From: RUG100 sp034927505
Lineage (GTDB): Bacteria; Bacillota; Clostridia; Peptostreptococcales; Anaerovoracaceae
Reading direction: 5' to 3'
Length of the DNA: 64,000 bases
Assembly: GCA_034927505.1 (NCBI GenBank)
Contig: JAYFPY010000014.1
Span: 1 to 64,000, forward strand
A model generated the notes under the pieces. The model had not been told where the DNA came from and searched no databases. It saw only the letters and a program-made list of their open reading frames with translations. Of the stretch, positions 1-9,130 are shown piece by piece (the stretch's first letter is position 1; each line of letters opens with the position of its first letter). The translations under genes were made by a program, and so were the position numbers.

Positions 1-102
1 AATGCTCTTCCAAGGAAACACCTTGGATATGCCACTCCCGAGGAACTGTTTGATGAATTCCTTGATCATGTGTATTCAGTTGTCAAAGTACATGTAGCTT
101 GA
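1..102 (+). CDS. IS30-family transposase, C-terminal fragment
   Basis: Reading frame open from the window edge to a TGA at 100-102. It encodes 33 residues with the pattern LPRKHLGYATPEELFDEFL, which matches the end of IS30-type DDE transposases (established family motif: R-P-R-K-x-L-G-[WY]-x-T-P-x-E). Only the C-terminus lies in the window, so intactness upstream cannot be judged. The final bases overlap a TTG codon of the next reading frame (TTGA at 99-102). Confidence 0.75.
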   Translation, partial: NALPRKHLGYATPEELFDEFLDHVYSVVKVHVA

Positions 103-1532
103 TTTTTACAAAAAGTGTTCAATTTGAAATTGCAATTTATGAAAGAAAAATAATAGCCATTGCGGCAGTATTGTGTATGGTGCTGACCGTTTTGCCGGCA
201 ACCGCGTTTGCTGATGCCGATTATGCGGGGTTAAAGACACGTATTGAAGTAAAAGTATTTTCATACGCAGCAGCGGAAAGTGCAGACACAGATGAAAAGA
301 TTGCAAATAGTCTGAAAGCACAATTTGCCAATCAATTGTGGGATATCGTTTTTCATGATTATAAAAACACATTTGCGGATCAGGCTGCTGTTGAAACAGC
401 AACGACGGTCACAAATGATAACAGCAAGCTTGGAGTAACAACGGATGGCGGTACTGACAAACTTGATTGTTATAAAGTTTCAGTCGCATTGGGAGATAAA
501 ACTACGGCAGTGGGATACATATATAAAATGCCTAGCGCCGAGCAGATCCTCATAAAGGGAACAAAGAACGGCACAGCAACGTATTATTTGAAAACATTGG
601 GAACTAGAGATGGTACGAAGGACCCGGCAGCTTATCCGGATGTAAATTGCATTTTAGACTATGGCAAGTATGACCAAGATAACAAAGATATCGATGTGGG
701 CGGTGCAAGGATCGCCGGCACATCGGGAAGTACTGATTACTGCGTGTCATTGCATATGGTCAGAGCGGACGAATCGACGTTCCAGTTATTTATCTACAAA
801 CCTGATTTCGAAGGCGCAATAGCAAACGGAAGCGGGACTGACAAAGCTGCGGCTGCATGGAATTTTGGCAACACGCCGTTCGTGGCGTTCAATAACACCA
901 CTAGTGCTGACCCGTTCCCACTGGTCACATATTTCGGATATTCAAGCATCACCATTGCTCCCATGTCGGGAATGACCATCGACAGTATAACGAGCGATCT
1001 GCCGGACAAGGCGGTCACTATATCCGAAAACAAGGTTACATTCAATTCCAGTTACTATGATTCTGTCCCTCTCAAAATCGAGTATACATATAAGGGACAG
1101 CAAAAAACAGGATATGTATCAGTAAAGCGTGTGGGAATAGATATACAGGAGTACAGACAAGTGGAGGGCAATACTCAATGTCAGACAAATCATGGAACAC
1201 AGGAGGGCATAACATTTGACTGGGGTAAAGACAACTGTGCAGTATATGCAACTTACTATTACCCGGGCACAAAGACAACGGACATAGATCTGTACTGCAC
1301 ATATACATGGGCCAACGGCTCTGTTACAACAGATCTGCTGACAGACAATACATATACAGCCGGCAATGAGATATTTACTGCCACGGATGATTTCTGTGTA
1401 TATAAAGGATCAGCACAGAACAAACCTGTAAAGGTGTCAATCATAGGCGTTAAGGCGGGGGCTTTTGAAAACGATAACTTTGGCGGAGCAACCATAGGCG
1501 CGGGCACAGGCGTCACATGGCCGGAAGAGTAA
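99..1532 (+). CDS. Secreted protein of unknown function, 5' end replaced by an IS end
   Basis: About 477 codons if read from a TTG at 99. The first in-frame residues are translated IS terminus. A typical Gram-positive signal peptide starts only around codon 15 (ERKIIAIAAVLCMVL, then an ATAFA-like cleavage site). There is no ribosome binding site and no in-frame ATG; the nearby ATG at 139 is out of frame and stops after four codons. The mature part is acidic, Thr/Asp-rich and has no motif I recognise; its C-terminus is short, without the Fn3 modules of its neighbour. Best reading: a surface or secreted protein whose original start was removed by the IS30 insertion. Expression would require coupling to the transposase or a TTG start. 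It ends 15 bp before the next secreted protein gene, so the two probably formed an operon. Confidence 0.6.
   Translation: MIFTKSVQFEIAIYERKIIAIAAVLCMVLTVLPATAFADADYAGLKTRIEVKVFSYAAAESADTDEKIANSLKAQFANQLWDIVFHDYKNTFADQAAVETATTVTNDNSKLGVTTDGGTDKLDCYKVSVALGDKTTAVGYIYKMPSAEQILIKGTKNGTATYYLKTLGTRDGTKDPAAYPDVNCILDYGKYDQDNKDIDVGGARIAGTSGSTDYCVSLHMVRADESTFQLFIYKPDFEGAIANGSGTDKAAAAWNFGNTPFVAFNNTTSADPFPLVTYFGYSSITIAPMSGMTIDSITSDLPDKAVTISENKVTFNSSYYDSVPLKIEYTYKGQQKTGYVSVKRVGIDIQEYRQVEGNTQCQTNHGTQEGITFDWGKDNCAVYATYYYPGTKTTDIDLYCTYTWANGSVTTDLLTDNTYTAGNEIFTATDDFCVYKGSAQNKPVKVSIIGVKAGAFENDNFGGATIGAGTGVTWPEE
103..140 (+). mobile_element. Probable right end of the IS30-type element
   Basis: The stretch after the transposase stop (a T/A-rich run, then GTGTTCAATTTGAAATTG) resembles the terminal sequences found just beyond IS30-family transposase genes. 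The following base run enters directly into a signal-peptide coding sequence. The exact IS boundary and target duplication cannot be set without the left end. Confidence 0.5.
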
Positions 1533-1547
1533 AGGGGGTATAGTATC

Positions 1548-2444
1548 ATGAAGAAAATAATTTGTTTAGCGATAACTATTATATTCACTGTCAGTATGCT
1601 CGGCACAGGAGCTGCAGCGGGTTCCTCCGAGAGCGTGTCCGCATCAGGGACGACCGGCACCGTAACAGTCAAAGGAACAGTAAGCGAGAGTTATCTTGCA
1701 GTGGTAGTTGTACTGTATGATAATGATGGAAAGACGATGCTCAGGACACAAAGCGCAGCAGTGAACAACGACAGGACTTTTTCTGCAGAGTTCGATAAGC
1801 TGGCATTGAAGGCGGGTGCGGAGTATACGGTAAAGGCAGCCAACTATAACGGCGGCAGCTGGATAACAAAGAAATTCACGACAGCGGGGACTGTCGGCAA
1901 ACCTGCAGCACCGACAAAGGTAAAGGCAAAAGCCGCAGGAAGGTATTCAGTGAAGGTCACCTGGAAGAAGTCTGCCGGAGCCACGTCATACAAAGTATAT
2001 AAAGCGACAAAGAAGAAAGGTAAATATAAACTGGCCGGAACTGTTAAAGGCTCTTCGAAGACAGTCAAAAAACTGAAAGCCAATAAGAAATACTGGTTCA
2101 AGGTAAGGGCGGTCAACAAGACAGGTCACGCCACGTCAAAGGCGGTCACGGCAAAGACAAAGAAAGAACCGGTATCATTCACCGTCAAGAATTCATGGGG
2201 CACCGACGTGAAGGTACACTGGAAGACAGTCAAAGGCGCTAAAGGTTATCAGATCGCGAACAATGACACGGCAGGCAAGAAGATGAAGACTTACTGGACC
2301 GGAAAGACATTCAACAATACATATACCAGCGTGAATAAAACCAGGAACAAGACATACAAGTTCAAGATGCGGTACTATAAAGTAAAGAACGGCAAGAGAG
2401 ATTACAGCAGCTGGACGAAGGTAAAGAGCATCAAAGTCAGATAG
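1548..2444 (+). CDS. Secreted protein with Fn3-like modules
   Basis: 298 residues, preceded by a GGGGGT ribosome binding site. Signal peptide at 1-25 (MKKIICLAITIIFTVSML, cleavage near GAAAG). Residues ~35-115 form a beta-sandwich-like region. From ~120 there is a Lys-rich fibronectin type III module (PAAPTKVKAKA, VTWKKSAGATSYKVYKA, YWFKVRAV), then a second, degenerate module to the end. The same module type closes the two secreted proteins at 56.5-59.8 kb, so it looks like a cell-surface module common in this organism, perhaps wall-associated because of its strong positive charge. Function unknown. The gene ends in TAG. Confidence 0.75.
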   Translation: MKKIICLAITIIFTVSMLGTGAAAGSSESVSASGTTGTVTVKGTVSESYLAVVVVLYDNDGKTMLRTQSAAVNNDRTFSAEFDKLALKAGAEYTVKAANYNGGSWITKKFTTAGTVGKPAAPTKVKAKAAGRYSVKVTWKKSAGATSYKVYKATKKKGKYKLAGTVKGSSKTVKKLKANKKYWFKVRAVNKTGHATSKAVTAKTKKEPVSFTVKNSWGTDVKVHWKTVKGAKGYQIANNDTAGKKMKTYWTGKTFNNTYTSVNKTRNKTYKFKMRYYKVKNGKRDYSSWTKVKSIKVR

Positions 2445-2458
2445 AATAACAGCAAAAC

Positions 2459-2498
2459 AAAAGCCGGCGGAGAGCGATACAGCTTCCTGCCGGTTTTA
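2459..2498 (+). terminator. Possible terminator hairpin
   Basis: Imperfect inverted repeat (GCCGGCGG ... CCTGCCGG) followed by TTTTACTT, 15 bp after the Fn3-type gene. The stem has bulges, so confidence is moderate. Confidence 0.45.
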
Positions 2499-2586
2499 CT
2501 TGGACATAAAGCCAAAAACGACCATTGCAACAACATATACTTGGTGTTATAGTAATGTACAGAATAGAAAGAAAAGGGGAACTTTT

Positions 2587-2808
2587 ATGAACGACAAACT
2601 GGAATACAGAGCTTACACCGGGAGTGTAGAGTACTCTGAAAAAGACGAAATGTATCATGGGAAGATCATCGGGATCGAAGACCATGTAGGATATGAAGGA
2701 AACAGTGAAGAAGAGCTGGCTGAAGATTTTCAGACGGCTGTCGATCTGTACATAATCCTTTGCCGGGATGCCGGAAAGCAGCCGGAAAAAATCAGCGGCG
2801 ACAATTAA
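2587..2808 (+). CDS. HicB-like antitoxin-fold protein
   Basis: 73 residues. The start at 2587 is chosen because AAAAGGGGAAC sits just upstream; longer readings lack a binding site. The pattern Y-x-G-x-V-x-Y-S-x-x-D-E-x-Y-H-G-K-I-x-G (residues 8-27) and the following E-E-L-x-x-D-F-x-x-A-V-D-x-Y match the partial RNase-H-like HicB fold. No HicA toxin (small double-stranded RNA-binding protein) is visible next to it, and the C-terminal DNA-binding part of longer HicB proteins is absent. It may be an orphan antitoxin or a stand-alone HicB-fold regulator. Confidence 0.6.
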   Translation: MNDKLEYRAYTGSVEYSEKDEMYHGKIIGIEDHVGYEGNSEEELAEDFQTAVDLYIILCRDAGKQPEKISGDN

Positions 2809-2837
2809 AACTGTATATTTGAGAGAAAGGCGATTTT

Positions 2838-4511
2838 ATGAAAATCAAATTTTGCGGTGCAGCGGATGGAGTCACAGGCTCCTGCCATCTGCTTACCAGC
2901 GGTGAACACAAAATACTTTTGGACTGCGGGCAGTTCCAGGGCGGCAAAGCTCAGGACGCCAAGAATTTCGAGGAATTCCCATTCGACCCGGCAGAGGTGG
3001 AGTGCGTGGTGCTGAGTCACGCCCATATCGATCATTGCGGAAGACTTCCGCTGCTGGTCAAGAAAGGATTTTCCGGAAAGATATACTGCACCAGTGCTAC
3101 AGCAGACCTGCTGGACGTGATGCTGAAGGACAGCGGGTATATACATGAAAAAGAAGCGGAATGGAAAAACAGGAAGAATGAAAGAGCGGGCAGACCTCTC
3201 GTAGACCCTCTGTATACTGTGAAGGATTCCGAGAAAGCGTTGAAATACGTGGAACCGATACTGTACGACCAGCTTATCGAGATCAATGATGACATGAAGA
3301 TCGTATTCAATGATGCGGGGCATATTTTAGGTTCGGCAATAACGGAACTGTGGGTGGAGGAAAATGAAAACGTTTCGAAGATCGTTTTTTCGGGAGACCT
3401 GGGAGTAAAGGGCAGACCTATACTCCGAGATCCTACAGTAATAAAGAAGGCGGACCATTTGATAATGGAAACGACTTACGGAAACAGACTCCATCCGAAA
3501 AATACTTCGGGAGTCGACGACCTGATGGAGATAATAGTCAGGACCAAGAGACGCGGCGGCACGGTGGTCATACCCAGCTTTGCAGTGGGAAGGACGCAGG
3601 AACTCATATATGAACTGAACCGCTACTATGAAGGCAACAACAAGTACAAGAAAGATCTGGAAGATCTGGATGTATATATAGACAGTCCGATGGCGACGAC
3701 GGCCACAGAGGTATTCAAGAAAAATGTACAGGCTTTTGATGACGAGACGAAGGAATACATACTGAAGGGGGACAATCCGCTGGATTTCAAGAATCTGAAG
3801 TTCACAAGGACCACAGAAGAGTCACAGCGTCTCAACATGGACAGGACTCCGAAGATCATCATATCCGCCAGCGGCATGTGTGAAGCCGGAAGAATAAGGC
3901 ATCACCTAAAACACAACCTCTGGGACAAAAAATCCAGCATAGTTTTCGTCGGATATCAGGCGGAAGGCACACTGGGGAAAAACCTTATCGGCGGCTTGAA
4001 GGAAGTAGTCCTCTTTGGAGAGCCGGTGCAGGTCAATGCGGAGATATACAATCTGGAAGGATTTTCGGGGCACGCCGACAGAGACGGACTGCTGGAATGG
4101 CTGTCCGGATTCGAGAAAAAGCCGGATCAGATATTCCTGGTGCACGGTGAAGAAGACTCCAAGACGGCTTTTGCCGAGACAGTAAAGGAAAAGCTGGGGT
4201 ATGAAACCACTACAGTCGAAGGCGTTTCCGAATTCGAGCTGGAAACTGCAACTTTGCTGAGCAGGGAAGAAGCCATCAGAGACACCATGGATCAGGAGAC
4301 CCTAGGCAACATAAAAGAAAAAATCGCAGAAGTCCACGGTCAGCTGGAGAATGTACTATACAACAGTTCGTTGAAGGTGGGAGAGGATATATCTCCGGAA
4401 CAGCTGGTGGAGATCAATAATCTGGTGCAGCGTCTGGACAAGAATACTCTCGATCTGGGAGCTGCTCTGACAGAGAATAGCAATAATGAGACTGCCGGTG
4501 AGACGATATAG
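2838..4511 (+). CDS. MBL-fold beta-CASP RNA-processing nuclease
   Basis: 557 residues. The metallo-beta-lactamase motif HAHIDHCGRLP (~residues 58-68) supplies the HxHxDH zinc ligands. Later beta-CASP signatures follow: an acidic/Gly motif near SGDLG, the SGMCEAGRIRHHL block (~345) and GHADRDGLLEWL (~410), then VHGEED. This is the architecture of the CPSF73/YsdA-like RNA specificity group of exo/endonucleases, longer at the C-terminus by a Glu-rich helical tail (~465-557). Expected to act on RNA ends in the cytoplasm. Ribosome binding site GAGAGAAAGG precedes the ATG. The gene ends TAG, three codons before an in-frame TAA backup. Confidence 0.8.
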   Translation: MKIKFCGAADGVTGSCHLLTSGEHKILLDCGQFQGGKAQDAKNFEEFPFDPAEVECVVLSHAHIDHCGRLPLLVKKGFSGKIYCTSATADLLDVMLKDSGYIHEKEAEWKNRKNERAGRPLVDPLYTVKDSEKALKYVEPILYDQLIEINDDMKIVFNDAGHILGSAITELWVEENENVSKIVFSGDLGVKGRPILRDPTVIKKADHLIMETTYGNRLHPKNTSGVDDLMEIIVRTKRRGGTVVIPSFAVGRTQELIYELNRYYEGNNKYKKDLEDLDVYIDSPMATTATEVFKKNVQAFDDETKEYILKGDNPLDFKNLKFTRTTEESQRLNMDRTPKIIISASGMCEAGRIRHHLKHNLWDKKSSIVFVGYQAEGTLGKNLIGGLKEVVLFGEPVQVNAEIYNLEGFSGHADRDGLLEWLSGFEKKPDQIFLVHGEEDSKTAFAETVKEKLGYETTTVEGVSEFELETATLLSREEAIRDTMDQETLGNIKEKIAEVHGQLENVLYNSSLKVGEDISPEQLVEINNLVQRLDKNTLDLGAALTENSNNETAGETI

Positions 4512-4567
4512 GAATCACGTTAAGATATAGGAAAAACGTATATCAAATATGAGAAAAAAGAGTGACA

Positions 4568-4594
4568 AAAAGAGTGACAAACGGTCACTCTTTT
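4568..4594 (+). terminator. Hairpin overlapping the next promoter
   Basis: Perfect 11-bp stem AAAAGAGTGAC / GTCACTCTTTT with a 5-nt loop. It is placed as a terminator for the upstream nuclease, but the -35 box of the next gene lies inside the 5' arm and a second GAGTGAC copy lies just upstream (4559-4565). The repeats could therefore equally be an operator. Confidence 0.55.
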
Positions 4595-4602
4595 GTTATA
4601 AT
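4574..4602 (+). promoter_or_regulatory. Sigma-70-type promoter of the sigma-54 activator gene
   Basis: GTGACA (4574-4579), 17-bp spacer, TATAAT (4597-4602). It is followed by GCGGAGGAGC and the ATG at 4629. Confidence 0.65.
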
Positions 4603-4628
4603 ATAAATGCTTGCGGAGGAGCTGAATA

Positions 4629-6440
4629 ATGTCGTTAATGCAGGAAATATCAACTAGTGTACAACAGGTGGCCGAGGCTATCAGCATCGCTGTCGGAGTC
4701 GAGATCGAAATCGTTGATAATTCATTGACTATCGTCGGTGGTACAGGGGTCTATTCCGACATGGTCGGCCAAAAAGAAGAGGCCGGCAAGTTGGATGGCA
4801 GTTTTTTATATGCAAGAGTGCTCCGTTCAGGAGTGACACAGTACATCGAAGACGCGCCGAGCGACAAGTATTACGGCGAACAGAAGGGCAATATCACAGC
4901 TGCCGGGGAACTGGCGGAAATATGTACTCCAATCAAATGCAAAGGTGAAATAATAGGGATAATCGGGCTTGTTGCATTCAGTGAAGAGCAGCGGGCTGTT
5001 TTGTTGGACAAGGACCGCAGCATGGTGTCCTTTGTTGAGAAAATGGCGGACCTTCTGGCTGCTAAGGCGGCGCAGCAGGAGAACCTTCTGGCTGCAGAAA
5101 TCGCAAGAAGAGAGATGTTTACCGTACTGGAAACGGCTCACGAAGGAATGGTTGCTATTGACAAATCCGGACTTATAAGGCATTGTAACAGTAGAGCGGC
5201 TGAATTGTTCAAGACAGCCCGTACAGATATAATAGATGAACATTTGAACAAATACATGATAGGGTCTCCCGCGCTGGACGTTCTGAAGACCGGCAAGGGA
5301 TACACGGAAAAAGAAGAACTTTACCGCACTGAAAAGGGCAGTCTGCATATAATCGCAACTGCAAAACCATTCTTTGCGGGAAATGATATAGAAGGCGTAG
5401 TGCTCTCCTTCAGAGACATACAGGAGGCACAGAAACTGGCCTACAAAATGACAACAAAGAAGGTCAAAAATACCTTCGATGACATAATAGGAAACAGCGA
5501 GGCGATCAACCGTGCGAAAGAGCAGGCAATGATCACCAGCAGGAGCGATTCAACGGTCCTTATAACCGGAGAAAGCGGCACCGGCAAGGAAATGTTCGCA
5601 AAGGCGATACATTATTCGGGACCCAGAGCGGGGAATCCGTTTGTAACGGTCAACTGCGGGGCTATTCCGGAAAACCTTCTGGAAAGCGAGCTTTTCGGAT
5701 ATGAAAAGGGAGCTTTTACGGGGGCTTCCGAAAAAGGTAAAAAAGGTAAATTCGAGGCTGCTGACGGCGGCACGATTTTCCTCGATGAAATAGGCGATAT
5801 GCCGATGCACCTTCAGGTAAAGATCCTGCATGTGCTGCAGAATATGAGATTTGAGCGCGTCGGCGGGAATAGTGATATAATGGTAGATGTGAGAGTGATC
5901 GCAGCGACCAACAAGAATCTTGAAGAAATGATAAAGGAAGACAAGTTCAGAGAAGACCTGTATTACAGGCTGAGCGTGATTCCGATAGACATACCGCCTC
6001 TCAGAGAGAGACGGGAAGATATACAGCTGTTCATGGAGTATTTTCTCAAGAAATACAATTCATATATGGAACGCAAGCTTTCCGGATTTGACGGAGAGGT
6101 GTATGATTTATATGTGAGCTATGACTGGCCGGGCAATGTAAGAGAACTTGAAAATGCGGTAGAGTATAGTACGAATATGGCACAGGGCGAGGTCATCGGG
6201 ATCAAGGATGTGCCGCAGAGAATAAATCTGGGAGAAGATCAGGACCTGGGCGTGACGGAAAGTTCACTGCCGCTGGCCGATCAGATAAAAGAATATGAGA
6301 GGGCAGTCATAATCAAGAAATTGAGACAGCACGGCGAGTCGGGCAACAGCAAAGATCTTGTCGCAAAGGAACTGGGACTGTCAAGAGCAACATTGTATCG
6401 AAAGCTTTCAGAGCTGGAAATAAACAAAAAACTATTATAA
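4629..6440 (+). CDS. Sigma-54-dependent transcriptional activator (GAF-PAS-AAA+-Fis)
   Basis: 603 residues. N-terminal ligand-sensing region ~10-150 (GAF-like), PAS domain ~165-270, AAA+ domain ~285-515 and a C-terminal Fis helix-turn-helix (LGLSRATLYRKL). The Walker A TGESGTGKE, the sigma-54 contact loop GAFTGA, the Walker B FLDEIGDMP and the arginine-finger region PPLRERRED are all intact, so it should be an active enhancer-binding protein. It is divergent in sensor sequence from the two activators in the methylamine island. It ends 29 bp before the aminotransferase gene, so the likely target is that gene or its substrate pathway, although no -24/-12 promoter is visible in the short gap. 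Confidence 0.85.
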   Translation: MSLMQEISTSVQQVAEAISIAVGVEIEIVDNSLTIVGGTGVYSDMVGQKEEAGKLDGSFLYARVLRSGVTQYIEDAPSDKYYGEQKGNITAAGELAEICTPIKCKGEIIGIIGLVAFSEEQRAVLLDKDRSMVSFVEKMADLLAAKAAQQENLLAAEIARREMFTVLETAHEGMVAIDKSGLIRHCNSRAAELFKTARTDIIDEHLNKYMIGSPALDVLKTGKGYTEKEELYRTEKGSLHIIATAKPFFAGNDIEGVVLSFRDIQEAQKLAYKMTTKKVKNTFDDIIGNSEAINRAKEQAMITSRSDSTVLITGESGTGKEMFAKAIHYSGPRAGNPFVTVNCGAIPENLLESELFGYEKGAFTGASEKGKKGKFEAADGGTIFLDEIGDMPMHLQVKILHVLQNMRFERVGGNSDIMVDVRVIAATNKNLEEMIKEDKFREDLYYRLSVIPIDIPPLRERREDIQLFMEYFLKKYNSYMERKLSGFDGEVYDLYVSYDWPGNVRELENAVEYSTNMAQGEVIGIKDVPQRINLGEDQDLGVTESSLPLADQIKEYERAVIIKKLRQHGESGNSKDLVAKELGLSRATLYRKLSELEINKKLL

Positions 6441-6469
6441 CTACTAACTACACAATGGAGGGAACTAAA

Positions 6470-7819
6470 ATGTTAAGAGAAGCATTACCTAAGATTTCAA
6501 CACCGCTGCCTGGACCAAAGGCAAAAGAAGCAATCGCAAAGAGAGCTGACGTTATGCCGGGAGCAATCGCTTGTGGATATCCACTGGTTATTGAAAGAGG
6601 CGAAGGCGCTATGTTCGAAGACGTTGACGGAAACATCTTTCTGGACTGGGTCGGCGGAGTAGGAGTACTGAACATCGGTTACAGCAATCCTGAACTGGTA
6701 GAAGCTGTAAAGGGACAGTCAGAAAAATTCTTCCACGCTATGATGAACATCACAACGCACAAACCTTACCTGGACATGGCAGAAAAAATGAACCAGATCG
6801 TTCCGGTAAAGGGCGACAAGAAAAAGACAATGTTCGTAAACTCCGGTGCAGAAGCTGACGAGAACGCAGTAAAGATCGCAAAGAGCTACACTGGAAGACC
6901 AAACATCATCGTATTCACGGGCGCATTCCACGGAAGAACTCAGATGACAATGGCAATGACTGCAAAGAAGGCTTATGCAGTAGGCATGGGACCTTTCCCG
7001 GACGGCGTTTACAGAGCTGAATTCCCTAACCTCTACAGAAAACCTGCAGGCATGACTGATGCTGAAGCTATCGATTACTATCTGGACAAACTGGAAACAG
7101 TATTCATCGAAGCTACACCAAAAGATGCATGTGCTGCTATCGTATTTGAACCTGTACAGGGCGAAGGCGGATTCATTCCGGCTCCTATCGAATGGGTCAA
7201 GGCAGTTAGAAAGATCTGTGATGACAACGGCATCATGATGATCTGCGACGAAGTACAGAGTGGCTGGGGAAGAACAGGAAGAATGTTCGGATCACAGTAC
7301 TTTGCAGAAGCAGGCGCAGCTCCTGATATCATGACTACAGCTAAATCCATCGCAGGCGGTATGCCTCTGTCAGCTGTTACAGCAAGAGCAGAGATCATGG
7401 ACAATGTAACACCGGGAACTATCGGCGGTACATTCTGCGGTAACCCACTGTCATGTGCAGCAGGACTCAAAGTCGTAGAAATCATGGAAAGAGAAGACTA
7501 TCCTGCAAAGGCAAGAGCAATTGCTGACAAATGCATGAAGGTTTGGAACGGCTGGAAAGACAAGTACGAATGTGTCGGAGATGCAAGAGGTCTTGGATCG
7601 ATGATGGGTATCGAATTTGTTAAAGACAAGAAGACTAAGACTCCTGATGCTGAACTGGTTGGAAAGATCATTAAGACTGCAGTTCAGAAGGGCCTTGTAA
7701 TGGAAGCTGCCGGAACTTACAACAACGTAATCAGATTCCTTTGCCCACTGTGCGCAACTGACGCTCAGATCGACAAGGGTCTGGAAATTCTGGAAGAAAG
7801 CATCAAGGCTAATATCTAA
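6470..7819 (+). CDS. gabT: Class-III PLP aminotransferase (4-aminobutyrate aminotransferase type)
   Basis: 449 residues. The start at 6470 is preferred over the ATG at 6455 because GGAGGG (6457-6462) lies 7 bp ahead of it. Family hallmarks: the PLP-phosphate region NSGAEADENAVKIAK, the cofactor Asp in ICDEVQSGWGRTG, and the Schiff-base lysine in TTAKSIAGGMP. Such enzymes transfer an omega-amino group (GABA, beta-alanine or related) to 2-oxoglutarate. The exact substrate is not readable from sequence. Codon use is strongly biased toward a few codons, suggesting high expression. The neighbouring sigma-54 activator suggests amino-acid-inducible catabolism. Confidence 0.8.
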   Translation: MLREALPKISTPLPGPKAKEAIAKRADVMPGAIACGYPLVIERGEGAMFEDVDGNIFLDWVGGVGVLNIGYSNPELVEAVKGQSEKFFHAMMNITTHKPYLDMAEKMNQIVPVKGDKKKTMFVNSGAEADENAVKIAKSYTGRPNIIVFTGAFHGRTQMTMAMTAKKAYAVGMGPFPDGVYRAEFPNLYRKPAGMTDAEAIDYYLDKLETVFIEATPKDACAAIVFEPVQGEGGFIPAPIEWVKAVRKICDDNGIMMICDEVQSGWGRTGRMFGSQYFAEAGAAPDIMTTAKSIAGGMPLSAVTARAEIMDNVTPGTIGGTFCGNPLSCAAGLKVVEIMEREDYPAKARAIADKCMKVWNGWKDKYECVGDARGLGSMMGIEFVKDKKTKTPDAELVGKIIKTAVQKGLVMEAAGTYNNVIRFLCPLCATDAQIDKGLEILEESIKANI

Positions 7820-7860
7820 GCTATTGATCAAAATTCAATAAAACCCAATTCAATTGGATC

Positions 7861-7890
7861 AACGATCCGCAGGAATGCCTGCGGATCGTT
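7861..7890 (+). terminator. Terminator hairpin after gabT
   Basis: Perfect 13-bp inverted repeat AACGATCCGCAGG / CCTGCGGATCGTT with loop AATG. The T-tract is weak. Confidence 0.7.
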
Positions 7891-7963
7891 TCATAATGTT
7901 GTTTTCTGAATTGTTTGACAAATAATGTATAAAAATGTAGAATAAAAGTAGTATATATTAAAC

Positions 7964-9055
7964 ATGTGGGTGACAGGGATGAATGAAAAGACTTATGAAC
8001 AGATCTATGAACAGTGTAAAGACCAGATAATGAAAGCCAACCGCATGATGCTGATGAGGGTATCATTGTTTTTTGCTGCGCTCTGTGTATGTATTGGTGC
8101 GGTGGTGGCAAAGCTGTACGGCACTATGCCCACATTGCTGATGCTGGTTGCGGCGGCTATATATGCGGCAGTCTGGGTAATGGCTCGCATATATGCAAGT
8201 AAAGCACCGGAGATAATCACTCCTTTGATATACTTCTTTTTGTCAGTGACATTTGCAATAGCTATGTACCAGGGCATATATGCCAGCCCGAATAGCATTG
8301 CTTCGACTTTTTATGTGGTGCTGGTGGCATTGCCGCTGCTGTTCATATGCAGACTGAATGCATACAACAGCTTTATAATAGGGGTATGTGCATTGTTCAT
8401 GATCCTCAGCTTTGCGGCCAGGGAAAATGCGATCGCATTGAATGATTCACTGCACATCGGTATATGTGCAGTTCTGGAAGTATTTGTCTGCTACAATATG
8501 TACAAGATAAGAGTGGAAGCTATATACAATAAGATCATTGCAGAAGAACAGCGTGATATAGACGGACTTACCGGACTGGCCAGCAGAAGAAAATTCGACC
8601 AGCTGCTGGGAGCTTTCAGGGATGAAGACGAACGTATAACAGGGATAATAATGATCGATATCGATCACTTCAAAAAATACAATGATTATTTCGGACACCT
8701 GCAGGGTGATGAATGTCTGACGCAGATAGGAAAAATAATGCAGGAAGTTGGTAAAGAATATGATATGGTGTTTGCCAGAAATGGAGGCGAAGAATTCGCC
8801 GGGATCAGCAAAGTCTACAGGTATGATCAGCTGGCATCCATAGCGGAAGAGGTCAGAAAGCGAGTAGAGGAAAAAGCCATCCCTCATCCGGGGACTAAAA
8901 AGGGCATAGTTACGCTGAGCATAGGTTTTGCCGAATGGCGGTCATGCAACGTGATAGATGTGGTCGATCTGGTAAAGAAGGCTGACAAGGCACTGTATTA
9001 TGTAAAAGAACATGGCAGGAACAGCGTATGCGGATTCGGAAGCATCGCATCATGA
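7964..9055 (+). CDS. Membrane diguanylate cyclase (GGDEF)
   Basis: About 363 residues; the alternative start at 7979 (MNEKTYEQ) is equally possible because neither site has a strong ribosome binding site. Six or so hydrophobic segments occupy ~25-185, then a GGDEF domain at ~190-360. The active-site loop reads NGGEEFAG, a permissive GGEEF form. The substrate-contact block IMIDIDHFKKYND is intact. Expected to make cyclic di-GMP from two GTP at the membrane. No separate c-di-GMP phosphodiesterase is seen in the window. Flanked by a terminator upstream, so probably its own transcription unit. Confidence 0.85.
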   Translation: MWVTGMNEKTYEQIYEQCKDQIMKANRMMLMRVSLFFAALCVCIGAVVAKLYGTMPTLLMLVAAAIYAAVWVMARIYASKAPEIITPLIYFFLSVTFAIAMYQGIYASPNSIASTFYVVLVALPLLFICRLNAYNSFIIGVCALFMILSFAARENAIALNDSLHIGICAVLEVFVCYNMYKIRVEAIYNKIIAEEQRDIDGLTGLASRRKFDQLLGAFRDEDERITGIIMIDIDHFKKYNDYFGHLQGDECLTQIGKIMQEVGKEYDMVFARNGGEEFAGISKVYRYDQLASIAEEVRKRVEEKAIPHPGTKKGIVTLSIGFAEWRSCNVIDVVDLVKKADKALYYVKEHGRNSVCGFGSIAS

Positions 9056-9130
9056 TGATGTTAAAGTATTGTATAATTGACAAATGAGCCTATATAGTTT
9101 AATATAATAAACATAAAGGCGGTCAATACA

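Noticed and set aside
1548..2560. Possible pyrrolysine extension of the Fn3-type protein through its TAG stop at 2442-2444
   Set aside because: The frame continues 35 codons through a hairpin into another stop and encodes nothing conserved, so the TAG is an ordinary stop.
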